Shown here one piece after another: positions 1 to 5,688 of a DNA stretch of 18,659 nt. The translations under genes and the position numbers were made by a program. Each line of letters opens with the position of its first letter. The first letter of the stretch is position 1. The DNA comes from an uncultured Alphaproteobacteria bacterium (lineage in GTDB: Bacteria; Pseudomonadota; Alphaproteobacteria; Rs-D84): contig CAMOTP010000015.1 of assembly GCA_946625925.1 (NCBI GenBank), positions 1 to 18,659 of the forward strand, written 5' to 3'. The notes below the pieces were generated by a model, which saw nothing but the letters and a program-made list of their open reading frames with translations, had not been told where the DNA came from and searched no databases.

Positions 1-3
1 CAT
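1..3 (-). CDS. Start codon of a gene running off the left edge
   Basis: Only the ATG of a minus-strand gene lies in the window. It is supported by an AAAGGA Shine-Dalgarno (plus 11-16) seven bases upstream, the same kind of spacing used by genes here. It would be the next gene after rplI, separated from it by a terminator. The product cannot be told. Confidence 0.4.
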
Positions 4-58
4 TTGTGTGTCCTTTTATACACAAAACCTAGCACAAATAATGCAAAAATCAATAAAA

Positions 59-89
59 AACACCCCAGTTTCCCCGGGGTGTTTTTTTT
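59..89. terminator. Bidirectional intrinsic terminator after rplI
   Basis: Stem AACACCCC (59-66) pairs with GGGGTGTT (76-83) around a nine-base loop. A T-run follows on the plus strand and the A-run before the stem gives a T-run on the minus strand, so it can work both ways. Its natural user is the rpsF-rpsR-rplI transcript, whose last stop codon is at 104. Confidence 0.8.
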
Positions 90-103
90 AAATACCCAGA
101 AAA

Positions 104-709
104 TTATTCAGCATCGGATTTTGCTTCTTCTTTTGCTTCGGCAACTTCTGCTGGTTTTTCTTCTGCTTTAACTTCTTCTGCTTTTTCTTCCGTCACTTCT
201 TCTTCAACCTTTTTTGTACCAAAGGTCAATTTTTTACCGGCAACCAAAGCATCGATTTCTTCTTGTGTTTGTGCAACATAAATTTTCACAGGCACAATAA
301 CATCGGCATGCAGAGCGATTTTTGTATCAAACACACCAATTGTTTTGATTGGGGAACCCAACAAAACTTGGGAAGATTCAATCGCAACATTTGCAATTTC
401 TTTCAATGTACGTGCGATATCGCGTGATGACACAGAACCATACAATTGACCCGTATCACCTGCCTGACGAATCATATAGAATTTTGCATTTTTCACAGCA
501 TCCACATAAGATTCTGCTTGTGCTTTTGCTTTTTCCTGACGGGCAACCAATTCAGCCTTTTTCGCTTCGAACAAAGCAACATTTTCACGTGTCCAACGCA
601 TTGCTTTGTTATTTGGCAACAAATAGTTGCGTGCAAAACCAGTTTTAACCTCGACTGTATCGCCAATATTACCCAATTTTGTAATTTTTTCTGTTAAAAT
701 AACTTTCAT
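104..709 (-). CDS. rplI: 50S ribosomal protein L9, with long acidic tail
   Basis: L9 binds 23S rRNA at the base of the L1 stalk. The N-terminal domain is clear: MKVILTEKI, then the L9 signature G-x-VEVKTGFARNYLLP at about residues 16-32, followed by the long connecting helix and the C-terminal domain to about residue 160. The protein is 201 residues, against roughly 150 for the usual bacterial L9. The extra 40 residues are almost only Glu, Ala, Lys and Val, an acidic low-complexity tail probably disordered; extended L9 tails are known in Alphaproteobacteria. The start has an AAAGGACAG-type ribosome binding site. It is last in the rpsF-rpsR-rplI operon but separated from rpsR by 162 bases that may fold. 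Confidence 0.97.
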   Translation of the reverse strand: MKVILTEKITKLGNIGDTVEVKTGFARNYLLPNNKAMRWTRENVALFEAKKAELVARQEKAKAQAESYVDAVKNAKFYMIRQAGDTGQLYGSVSSRDIARTLKEIANVAIESSQVLLGSPIKTIGVFDTKIALHADVIVPVKIYVAQTQEEIDALVAGKKLTFGTKKVEEEVTEEKAEEVKAEEKPAEVAEAKEEAKSDAE

Positions 710-784
710 TTTATCTGTCCTTTATTTCAAGTTAGGGAACGAATCCCAAATATTTAATTCTTCCTTTTTATAAATTGGGAAGAA

Positions 785-861
785 CGGTATAGATGCGCCG
801 TTGTTTGTGAGTGCAGTGTACAAATGCTACATAAACGAACAAACAACAAGCAGATATGCCG
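785..861 (-). promoter_or_regulatory. Imperfect inverted repeat in the rpsR-rplI spacer
   Basis: On the minus strand, GTTGTTTGT and ACAAACAAC (plus 839-847 and 800-808) form a perfect 9-bp stem around a 30-base loop. Outside it CGGCATA can pair with TATACCG with one mismatch. There is no T-run, so it does not look like a terminator. It sits within an unusually long spacer for this operon and could be an mRNA structure affecting rplI translation or stability. The function is inference. Confidence 0.3.
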
Positions 862-871
862 TTATAACCAA

Positions 872-1099
872 TTACCCCAGGTTGTTGCGAACGAACGGCA
901 ATAAACCAAGGTGACGCGCGCGTTTAATCGCGGTTGCCAACGCACGTTGGTCTTTCTGGGAAACACCACTAATGCGACTTGGCACGATTTTACCACGTTC
1001 TGTGATATAGTGGGATAATGTTTTAATATCTTTGTAATCAATAACCTTGCCCTTTAATGGGTTAGATTTTTTACGATAAATTGCTGCACGAACTGCCAT
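872..1099 (-). CDS. rpsR: 30S ribosomal protein S18
   Basis: Full-length S18 of 75 residues. The family core is present: YKDIKTLSHYITERGKIVPSR followed by the QRALATAIKRARHLGLLPFV block, with a basic N-terminus. S18 forms a heterodimer with S6 on the platform of the small subunit. Its ATG overlaps the rpsF stop in the arrangement TAATG, so the two partners are translationally coupled. The first ten residues lack the cysteine found in zinc-binding S18 versions. Confidence 0.98.
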   Translation of the reverse strand: MAVRAAIYRKKSNPLKGKVIDYKDIKTLSHYITERGKIVPSRISGVSQKDQRALATAIKRARHLGLLPFVRNNLG

Positions 1100-1443
1100 T
1101 ATTCTGCCTCCTCGGTATCTGTATTCTTTTTCATCATGACGGATGGACCTGTTGCCAATTCTTCAACACGAACGTTCAAGAAACGGATAACGTCTTCATC
1201 AATACGGGAACGACGTTCCAATTCGACGATTTGATTACCTGGCAATTCAATGTTTAACAAAACATAATGGGCCTTGCGGTTTTTACGAATGACGTAAGCC
1301 AAACTTTTTAATCCCCAGAATTCTGTAGATTTAACATCACCGCCCAATTCTTTGATAATATCTGTAAATTTAGACGCTTTTTCTTTAACCTGCGCCTCGG
1401 TCAAGTCCTGGCGGAAAACCAGTACACTTTCATAGTAAGCCAT
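1099..1443 (-). CDS. rpsF: 30S ribosomal protein S6
   Basis: S6 of 114 residues, normal for the family. It opens with MAYYESVLVFRQDLTE and carries the GGDVKSTEFWGLKSLAYVIRKN segment in two pieces around residues 34-55, then HYVLLNIE, typical of the ferredoxin-like S6 fold. The C-terminus is short and polar (MKKNTDTEEAE). The start has an AAGGAAA ribosome binding site. First gene of the operon; a promoter and a possible S6:S18-binding leader lie just upstream, which would provide autogenous control. Confidence 0.98.
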   Translation of the reverse strand: MAYYESVLVFRQDLTEAQVKEKASKFTDIIKELGGDVKSTEFWGLKSLAYVIRKNRKAHYVLLNIELPGNQIVELERRSRIDEDVIRFLNVRVEELATGPSVMMKKNTDTEEAE

Positions 1444-1464
1444 TTTATTTCCTTTGGTCTTTTA

Positions 1465-1502
1465 CTGTTTATATCGGCCGATTGCGTAATTGCAACCAGC
1501 AG
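1465..1502 (-). promoter_or_regulatory. Candidate S6:S18 r-protein leader motif
   Basis: In the rpsF 5' UTR the minus strand reads CTGCTG, then stem GGTTGC, loop AATTAC, stem GCAATC, then GGCCGATATAAA, then CAG. The inner six-pair stem (one G-U) is closed by an outer CTG/CAG pairing, leaving an asymmetric internal loop containing CCG. An internal-loop CCG next to a hairpin is the hallmark of the published S6:S18 leader, in which the S6:S18 complex represses its own mRNA. The fit was judged by eye. Confidence 0.45.
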
Positions 1503-1512
1503 GAACAGGTAA

Positions 1513-1540
1513 ATTATGAACATTTTTTAACAAAAATCAA
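1513..1540 (-). promoter_or_regulatory. Putative rpsF operon promoter
   Basis: Minus-strand -35 TTGATT (plus 1535-1540), a 16-base spacer and -10 CATAAT (plus 1513-1518). Transcription would start near 1506, so the mRNA would begin right at the 5' side of the candidate S6:S18 leader. It lies between the DUF805 gene terminator and rpsF. Confidence 0.5.
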
Positions 1541-1542
1541 GT

Positions 1543-1567
1543 AAAAAAGCGCCTGACCCCCAGGCGC
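1543..1567 (-). terminator. Terminator of the DUF805 gene
   Basis: Seven-pair GC-rich stem GCGCCTG/CAGGCGC with a five-base loop, followed on the minus strand by six T residues. It sits 26 bases beyond the DUF805 stop codon and insulates the ribosomal operon. Confidence 0.85.
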
Positions 1568-1592
1568 CTTGAAATAAAAACATAAATTTTAA

Positions 1593-2090
1593 TTAATCAC
1601 GATATGGATTATCTTGATGTTTAGAAGGCATCAAGAACAATACTATCATAATAATACCCCACATAAAGCTCAGCCATTCTATCGCCATCACTGGTTGCAT
1701 AATATGTGGAACCAATGAAGAATATATAAAGAATAAAAAGCTGACCCACAATATTTTGGCAGAAAAACCAGCATCATGCAATCTACGTGATGACACCGCC
1801 CACATAGGTACAATTATCACAAAACAAAACATCAACCATAACAAAGCAAGCAAACCAGATAAAATAGAACTTACTGGAATTAAAAACCATGCACCTGTCA
1901 ACGCAACGAAAAACACCAAAACAACAAACAATGTTGCCCACCAATATTCTGCACGTGTTGAAACACCGCTGAACTGAAAATACTTTTTAAAGAAATTAGA
2001 AATTGCACACCCAAACGAAACCATTTTATGGTTTTTTGTTGAATTTGCACGACGTGCAGGTGTTTTTTTTACAGATTTTTTTACTGGCAT
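1593..2090 (-). CDS. DUF805 family inner-membrane protein
   Basis: The start is the ATG at 2090, which has an AAGGAG site six bases upstream; a longer reading from TTG at 2159 has none. That gives 165 residues. The first 25 or so are very basic (PVKKSVKKTPARR), then comes a DUF805 domain: aromatic FFKKYFQFSGVSTRAEYWW, hydrophobic spans at roughly residues 50-70, 75-95 and two more near the C-terminus, the family signature SSRRLHDAGFS between them, and a C-terminal N-P-Y. DUF805 proteins are small multi-span membrane proteins of unknown function. It is a single-gene unit, divergent from the stator-like pair and closed by its own terminator. The Lys/Arg-rich N-terminal extension is unusual for the family. 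Confidence 0.88.
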   Translation of the reverse strand: MPVKKSVKKTPARRANSTKNHKMVSFGCAISNFFKKYFQFSGVSTRAEYWWATLFVVLVFFVALTGAWFLIPVSSILSGLLALLWLMFCFVIIVPMWAVSSRRLHDAGFSAKILWVSFLFFIYSSLVPHIMQPVMAIEWLSFMWGIIMIVLFLMPSKHQDNPYRD

Positions 2091-2130
2091 ATCTTTCTCC
2101 TTTTTCCCAAATGATTTTACATTTTTTTTA

Positions 2131-2159
2131 TATATAAAATCAAGTTTTTTATTATCCAA
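2131..2159 (-). promoter_or_regulatory. Possible promoter of the DUF805 gene
   Basis: Minus-strand TTGGAT (2154-2159), 17-base spacer and TATATA (2131-2136). The -35 match is weak and the region is AT-rich, so this is tentative. Confidence 0.3.
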
Positions 2160-2169
2160 TGTAAAACTG

Positions 2170-2199
2170 TTGACACGCCTTTCAAAAATTTACTACCAT
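2170..2199 (+). promoter_or_regulatory. Putative promoter of the stator-like pair
   Basis: A consensus -35 TTGACA (2170-2175) is followed after 18 bases by TACCAT (2194-2199). Initiation near 2206 leaves a short leader with an AGAGGGA ribosome binding site before ATG 2224. The perfect -35 also argues against TTG 2170 being a start codon. Confidence 0.5.
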
Positions 2200-2223
2200 T
2201 TTATTGATGCCAAGAGGGAAGTC

Positions 2224-3000
2224 ATGACAAACCAGTTTCACAGAACGCTTAATTTTATGTCTCTATTCGTTGCAATAGTGGCCGTTTTGCTTGGCATTTT
2301 TTATAATGAATTTATTGCATTGGCTGCAACAAATTACATAATAAATGGAATAATTATTGGCACAGGTTTGTTTGGAATCGGGCTGTGTTTTCACGAAATG
2401 TTCAGATTATTACCTGAATATCATTGGTTATCTGAATATACACATGGTCGCCGCAATTTAAAACTGCCACCACATATTTTACGACAAATTGCACTTATAT
2501 TACAAAAACGTCCTTGTCGTATTTATGCAGATACCCTGTCGGGTATGATGGATATGGTCGCAAACAGATTTGAAGATGCACGCGAATCGATTCATTATAT
2601 AACCAATATTCTTATATTCCTTGGATTACTTGGCACATTTTGGGGATTGGTCACAACATTAGGCAGTTTCAGTGAATTAATTTCTGGGCTGACTATGGAT
2701 GATAATGTTATGACATCTCTGCAACAAGGTTTATCCGCACCATTATCCGGTATGGCAACCGCATTTACCAGTTCACTGTTGGGATTGGGGGCCAGCTTGA
2801 TTATGAGTTTTCTATCTCATATGGTTGGGCGTGCACACAATGCAATATATACAGAACTGGGCGATTATATGGCGGCACATACACATACTGTTGACTGTGA
2901 AACTGTGACACAAATATTACCAAACATCGATTTAAACACTCAAAAAATAACTGCGGCGGTCACTGACATTGAACGAAACACCGCACACAACAATACCTAA
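2224..3000 (+). CDS. MotA/TolQ/ExbB-like proton-channel subunit
   Basis: From ATG 2224 (AGAGGGA upstream) the product has 258 residues and four predicted spans, at about 11-28, 37-57, 126-148 and 176-200. The last two carry the channel signatures of the MotA/TolQ/ExbB superfamily: LGLLGTFWGLVTTLGSF (133-149) and SGMATAFTSSLLGLGASL (175-192). The roughly 65-residue cytoplasmic loop between spans 2 and 3 includes a basic, helical stretch. Such proteins form the ring of an ion-driven stator that moves a partner anchored to peptidoglycan; that partner is the next gene, 24 bases on. No flagellar, Tol or TonB gene is nearby, so the load it drives is unknown. Confident in superfamily, not in specific role. 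Confidence 0.85.
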   Translation: MTNQFHRTLNFMSLFVAIVAVLLGIFYNEFIALAATNYIINGIIIGTGLFGIGLCFHEMFRLLPEYHWLSEYTHGRRNLKLPPHILRQIALILQKRPCRIYADTLSGMMDMVANRFEDARESIHYITNILIFLGLLGTFWGLVTTLGSFSELISGLTMDDNVMTSLQQGLSAPLSGMATAFTSSLLGLGASLIMSFLSHMVGRAHNAIYTELGDYMAAHTHTVDCETVTQILPNIDLNTQKITAAVTDIERNTAHNNT

Positions 3001-3024
3001 CATTAAATTACAAGGGGGGAATTT

Positions 3025-4149
3025 ATGTTAAGCCTAAGATATAAAGAAAAAACTAATGCTTGGCCAGGATTCGTAGATTTATTTTCTAACCTGGTTATCA
3101 TTTTAATATTTTTGCTTATCGTATTTCTGTTTTTGTGGACAACGACCAGTATATTTAACAAAAACAGTGGTTTACGCACCGTAAATCAATTACGTCAAAC
3201 CAATGCAGAACAAGCGGCTTTGATTCAACAAATGGAAAACGATGAACTCGAAGCAAAACGTTTGCTGTTGTTGGCACGTGACGAAATCAATTCCAAAGAA
3301 TCCAGCGTCACAGATTTAAGTAATGCATACGAAACAAAATTACAAGAATTGGAAAAACAAACTGCAAGTTTGCAAACCCAGGTTCAAGAACTGCAAGAAA
3401 ATCGCAATTTAACAACCAAGTACGAGGCTCAAATTGCCGAATTGGAAAAACAGGTTAATCGTCAAAAAACAGAACGTACAACTTTAATTAGCCAAATTGA
3501 CGACTTACAAAAGAAACTGGATGCCCAGGCAGAAATGCAATTAGAGGTGTCTACTGCTGAAATGGAAAAATTACAATTTGAATTGGCAACCGCCAAGGCC
3601 GAGGCTGCCGCCAGCCAAGCAGAATACATAACCATGTCTAATCAACTGAACAAGGCATTGGCTGACAAAGTGGCGGAATTAAATGAAATGTCAAAATACC
3701 AATCGGCATTTTATAAAGCAATAAAAGAAGCATTGGGCAATCGTACTATTATGCGCCCAGACGGTGACCGATTTATAATTTCCAGTGATATTTTGTTCCC
3801 ATCTGGAAAATATACATTATCATCAGATGGCAAAAAACAACTGTCCGCGATTGCTGGTGCAATCAAAGATTTTGAATCAAAAATAGATCCGTCTGTGAAA
3901 TGGATAATTCGCGTTGATGGTCATACCGACAACAAACCTGTTGTTCCTGGCACCAAGGGTTATACAAACAACCTGCAATTATCTATGTTGCGTGCCAGTG
4001 CCGTCGTCGATGAATTGGCTAAAAATGGTGTATCCAGACGCAGATTGGTTCCAAGTGGATTTGGCGATTTACACCCAATAGAATTAGGCAAAGATGCAAA
4101 CACACTACAAAAAAATCGTCGCATAGAATTACAATTAACAAACAAATAA
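3025..4149 (+). CDS. OmpA/MotB-like peptidoglycan-binding stator partner
   Basis: 374 residues with an AAGGGGGGA ribosome binding site. Residues 1-12 are cytoplasmic. A single span at about 15-38 begins WPGFVDLFSNLV, placing Asp18 where MotB, TolR and ExbD carry their proton-accepting Asp. Residues 50-235 are a long Gln/Glu/Lys-rich coiled coil (for example LQTQVQELQENR), far longer than the MotB linker. Residues 243-374 are an OmpA-like domain with GHTDN (299-303), LSMLRAS (320s) and NRRIE (364-368); Asp302 and Arg323 match the diaminopimelate-binding pair of OmpA. It probably forms a proton-driven, peptidoglycan-anchored complex with the preceding protein. The WPGFVD start recalls a pair of unknown function that is widespread in Alphaproteobacteria. 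Confidence 0.87.
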   Translation: MLSLRYKEKTNAWPGFVDLFSNLVIILIFLLIVFLFLWTTTSIFNKNSGLRTVNQLRQTNAEQAALIQQMENDELEAKRLLLLARDEINSKESSVTDLSNAYETKLQELEKQTASLQTQVQELQENRNLTTKYEAQIAELEKQVNRQKTERTTLISQIDDLQKKLDAQAEMQLEVSTAEMEKLQFELATAKAEAAASQAEYITMSNQLNKALADKVAELNEMSKYQSAFYKAIKEALGNRTIMRPDGDRFIISSDILFPSGKYTLSSDGKKQLSAIAGAIKDFESKIDPSVKWIIRVDGHTDNKPVVPGTKGYTNNLQLSMLRASAVVDELAKNGVSRRRLVPSGFGDLHPIELGKDANTLQKNRRIELQLTNK

Positions 4150-4154
4150 AAACG

Positions 4155-4180
4155 TACCGCCATAATGGCGGTATATTTTT
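4155..4180 (+). terminator. Terminator of the stator-like pair
   Basis: Stem TACCGCC/GGCGGTA (4155-4173) with loop ATAAT, followed by TATTTTTA. It begins six bases after the stop codon. Confidence 0.8.
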
Positions 4181-4182
4181 AT

Positions 4183-4212
4183 AAAAAAATCACCTGATAA
4201 AATTATCAGGTG
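4183..4212 (-). terminator. Terminator of the BOF-protein gene
   Basis: Ten-pair stem CACCTGATAA/TTATCAGGTG (4191-4212); on the minus strand it is followed by seven T residues (plus 4183-4189). It serves the convergent gene ending at 4244. Confidence 0.85.
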
Positions 4213-4243
4213 GTAAACAATATGCATCTTTTCAACCAACAAA

Positions 4244-4648
4244 TTACATAGATGTAATATAATCAACTTCTATCACATCCATTTCACCATCGTCACCTTT
4301 ATCGACTTCGCCTTTGATTTTCATTTTTGTATCAGGCATAACAACAATTTCTCCCAATACCACAGGTTCAATTTCGACATTGATTGTTCCTGTACTATCT
4401 TGGAATACATACATTTGGTCGCCTAAATTTTCAATAATATACCCAGTCATAACAACATTTTGATTATCTTGCATATTTGGAATTTGTTCAACCGTCACAA
4501 TAGTATCAACTACTGGTTCTACAACTGTGGTGATTGTTGCAGACGGCATATTATTATTGTTCATATTGTTGTTATGCATACCCGAACCAGCAACCGCAGC
4601 CGAGCAAGCAAAAACAGACACCAAAGCAACAGAATATATTTTTTTCAT
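4244..4648 (-). CDS. Secreted BOF (YgiW/YdeI-like OB-fold) protein
   Basis: The start at 4648 is preferred over one five codons upstream because GGAGAG lies eight bases before it. The product has 134 residues, with a signal peptide MKKIYSVALVSVFACSAAVA cleaved near AVA-GS. A short Asn/Met-rich stretch (HNNNMNNNNM) follows, then the BOF domain. Its best match to YgiW is DQMYVFQDSTGTINVEIEP, followed by a MKIKGEVDK strand. BOF proteins are small periplasmic OB-folds tied to stress tolerance in enterobacteria; their ligand is unclear. It is a single-gene unit with its own -10 and terminator. The Asn/Met-rich linker could bind metal, but that is speculation. Confidence 0.85.
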   Translation of the reverse strand: MKKIYSVALVSVFACSAAVAGSGMHNNNMNNNNMPSATITTVVEPVVDTIVTVEQIPNMQDNQNVVMTGYIIENLGDQMYVFQDSTGTINVEIEPVVLGEIVVMPDTKMKIKGEVDKGDDGEMDVIEVDYITSM

Positions 4649-4686
4649 GTGTTTTCTCTCCATTTTGTTAATTTGACACGATTAAA

Positions 4687-4692
4687 ATTATA
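4687..4692 (-). promoter_or_regulatory. Probable -10 box of the BOF-protein gene
   Basis: A perfect minus-strand TATAAT lies about 38 bases upstream of the start codon, between the mscS terminator and the gene. I see no good -35 at 16-18 bases, so it may be weak or activator-dependent. Confidence 0.4.
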
Positions 4693-4738
4693 TCGCCAAA
4701 ACAATAACAAACATATAGGATTGATTTTCACATTAAAC

Positions 4739-4761
4739 AAAAAAGCCCGAATGGGCTTTTT
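4739..4761 (-). terminator. Terminator of the CysB-CysA-mscS operon
   Basis: Stem AAAAAGCCC/GGGCTTTTT (4740-4748, 4753-4761) with loop GAAT, giving a T-run on the minus strand directly after the mscS stop codon. Confidence 0.85.
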
Positions 4762-4762
4762 C

Positions 4763-5674
4763 TTATTTTTTCATATGCACATCGATTTGTGGAAATGGGA
4801 AATTAATCTTTTTACGTGGCAATTCTTTATATAACACCTCACGTATGTCACCCATCGAAGTAAACCAATCAGCATACTTGGTCCAAAACCAAACTGTCAA
4901 CACCACAGAACTATCCGCCAAATCACTAACAAACACAACTGGTTCTGGTGTTTTCATGATACGTTTATCTTTTGCCAAAACCGATAATATTGCACGACGC
5001 GCCACATCCACATCATCACCATAAGAAATAGCAATTTGTACTTCTGCACGACGATTACCACGATCTGATAAATTTGTAATTTCACCATTCGCCAATGGTC
5101 CATTTGGAATAAATACAACCTGGTTATCAAAAGTATGTAATTCAGTAGTAAAAATCATAATCTTTTTAACTGTACCAGTCCGCCCTGATGCAGTTTGTAT
5201 TACATCGCCAACTTTAAATGGCTTTAAAAACAAAATTATAATTCCCCCAGCAAAATTCTGAAACGTTCCGGACAACGCCATACCAACAGCCAAAGCACCA
5301 GCACCCAAAACAGCAACAATGGATGTCATTTGTACACCAACAGTGGTTAATACAATAATTATCACGAAAATACGCAACAAAATATTTACAAAAGATGCAG
5401 TAAAAGATATCAACGATGGTTCTAATTTACGTTTTTCCATTGCAAACTTAACGGATTTTGTAATACGTTTTGCAATCCACATACCAGCCGCCAAAACAGC
5501 GACAGCCGCAAGCAACTTTAAACAAAAATCCACTGCTGATCCTAACAGCGTTTGAATTAAATCTTGCCACTGCGCAGCAGTCTTTGGCGTTTCTACCAAT
5601 TCATGCTGCACATCAGCTATATGTTGTAAATTTTGTTGAATATTTGCCGTTATAATTTCATTTGCATTATCCAT
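4763..5674 (-). CDS. mscS: Small-conductance mechanosensitive channel MscS
   Basis: 303 residues, close to the length of the E. coli channel. MscS opens under membrane tension during osmotic downshock to release solutes. The N-terminal 40 residues are amphipathic and periplasmic. Spans lie at about 46-68, 91-113 and 117-150. The pore-lining third helix has the Ala/Gly pattern GAGALAVGMALSGTFQNFAGG, split here by the usual break near Gln139-Asn140. The beta domain follows with KPFKVGDVI and IPNGPLANGEITN, and the C-terminal alpha-beta domain ends with FPFPQIDVHMK, as in the family. GGGGCGG precedes the ATG. It starts 14 bases after the 827-residue Cys-rich gene, so it is almost certainly the third gene of that operon. 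Confidence 0.95.
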   Translation of the reverse strand: MDNANEIITANIQQNLQHIADVQHELVETPKTAAQWQDLIQTLLGSAVDFCLKLLAAVAVLAAGMWIAKRITKSVKFAMEKRKLEPSLISFTASFVNILLRIFVIIIVLTTVGVQMTSIVAVLGAGALAVGMALSGTFQNFAGGIIILFLKPFKVGDVIQTASGRTGTVKKIMIFTTELHTFDNQVVFIPNGPLANGEITNLSDRGNRRAEVQIAISYGDDVDVARRAILSVLAKDKRIMKTPEPVVFVSDLADSSVVLTVWFWTKYADWFTSMGDIREVLYKELPRKKINFPFPQIDVHMKK

Positions 5675-5688
5675 AATATCCGCCCCTA

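Noticed and set aside
2170..2223. TTG start at 2170 for the channel protein
   Set aside because: The TTG is part of a consensus -35 TTGACA, has no ribosome site, and ATG 2224 has AGAGGGA upstream.
2224..4149. Zorya anti-phage system (ZorA/ZorB) for the stator-like pair
   Set aside because: The channel protein has no long C-terminal tail like ZorA, and there are no ZorC, ZorD or ZorE-like genes nearby; neighbours are a DUF805 protein and a BOF protein.
4460..4834. 124-codon plus-strand frame over the BOF gene and mscS terminator
   Set aside because: It crosses a terminator and two intergenic regions and has no ribosome site or recognisable domain.
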